This document shows positions 14,253-14,632 of a stretch of DNA of 14,632 nucleotides, piece by piece. Below the pieces are notes generated by a model that was not told the DNA's origin, ran no database searches, and saw only the letters and a list, made by a program, of their open reading frames with translations. This DNA is from Fidelibacterota bacterium (GTDB lineage: Bacteria; Fidelibacterota; Marinisomatia; Marinisomatales; UBA8229): NCBI GenBank assembly GCA_003535775.1, contig DPYO01000164.1, forward strand, positions 1 through 14,632, given 5' to 3'. Within the stretch, counting starts at the first letter, position 1; every line of letters starts with the position of its first letter. Both the position numbers and the translations under genes were made by a program.

Positions 14253-14632
14253 ATGATTCAGTTTGCTCATCCATGGTTTTTATTGTTAGCGGTTATTATT
14301 CCTGTTCTGATATGGTGGTATCGTTTGTATGGAAAAAACCAAGAAGGTACCCTCAGGCTTTCTTCAATTGATTTGCTTCAGGGAAGATTTATTAGACAGG
14401 GAAAAAGACGTGTAAGAATTTTATCATCGATACAAATCGGTGTCTTGCTGCTTATAGTATTGGCACTCGCGCGTCCAAGGCTTGTTGACACCCTTGAAGA
14501 AACGACTGTCAAAGTTGTTGATATTGTAATGGTTGTTGATATTTCGAGTAGTATGCTTGCCGAAGATTTCAAACCTAATCGTCTTGAAGCGGTGAAAAAG
14601 ACAGCAGCAAAATTCATAGAAAAGAGACCGGG
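14253..14632 (+). CDS. batA: BatA-like von Willebrand factor A domain protein, 3' end missing
   Basis: The frame opens at ATG 14253 and runs off the window after 126 codons. Residues 8-23 form a first membrane span after FAHPW, the usual BatA start. LSSIDLL and a basic segment follow (37-55), then a second span at ~58-73 and LARPRLVD (72-79). The VWA domain then begins: VVDIVMVVDISSSMLAEDF (88-106), whose MIDAS metal site DxSxS is Asp96, Ser98 and Ser100, then NRLEAVK. BatA proteins are inner-membrane proteins with a periplasmic VWA domain, usually encoded with a MoxR ATPase and BatB/BatD/BatE. The operon was named for aerotolerance in Bacteroides, but the molecular role is unsettled. The remainder of the gene and any Bat partners lie outside. 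Confidence 0.88.
   Translation, partial: MIQFAHPWFLLLAVIIPVLIWWYRLYGKNQEGTLRLSSIDLLQGRFIRQGKRRVRILSSIQIGVLLLIVLALARPRLVDTLEETTVKVVDIVMVVDISSSMLAEDFKPNRLEAVKKTAAKFIEKRP

Overview
The window is a dense block of housekeeping genes from an AT-rich, diderm (outer-membrane) bacterium. All 18 genes I can support read on the + strand, with almost no intergenic DNA. I see no tRNA, rRNA, CRISPR array, insertion sequence, phage gene or integrase. The best fit is a member of the FCB superphylum, possibly Candidatus Neomarinimicrobiota (Marinimicrobia) or a relative. This rests on a PorV/PorQ-like beta-barrel protein, an omega subunit resembling the Bacteroidetes RPB6-like form, a DUF5683-like protein, apolipoprotein N-acyltransferase (needs an outer membrane or at least mature lipoproteins), and weak or absent Shine-Dalgarno (SD) signals at many genes. 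The phylum is an inference, not a proof.

Layout. (1) 1-789 is the 3' part of a PorV/PorQ-like outer-membrane protein with a perfect EF-hand calcium loop. (2) 865-9451 is one nearly continuous cluster: yicC (RNase), gmk (guanylate kinase), rpoZ (RNA polymerase omega), a type-4 uracil-DNA glycosylase, dnaB (replicative helicase), a bifunctional RelA/SpoT (ppGpp synthetase/hydrolase), ruvX/yqgF, lnt, and a secreted or membrane protein of DUF5683-like type. Many of these overlap by 1 to 25 bases, which suggests one transcript and translational coupling. (3) 9534-13792 is a second close-packed run: an EcfT-like membrane protein, truA, an HtrA/Deg-type serine protease, psd, pssA and a DUF4321 protein. 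(4) 13842-14072 is tatA, with the strongest SD in the window. (5) A 180-base gap is followed by a BatA-like von Willebrand A protein (14253 onward) that runs off the end.

How they fit together. Gmk makes GDP precursor, Rel makes and destroys ppGpp, and omega is the RNA polymerase subunit near a ppGpp site in proteobacteria, so the first half groups nucleotide and stringent-response control with replication (DnaB) and repair (UDG, RuvX). The second half concerns the envelope: lipoprotein maturation (Lnt), phosphatidylethanolamine synthesis (PssA then Psd), periplasmic proteolysis (HtrA) and folded-protein export (TatA).

I did not find a convincing new system. The points that most merit a second look are an orphan EcfT whose first coupling motif has lost its arginine, the uncharacterised WDW-containing protein after lnt, and the rpoZ-udg-dnaB-rel order together with an omega lacking the proteobacterial MAR start.
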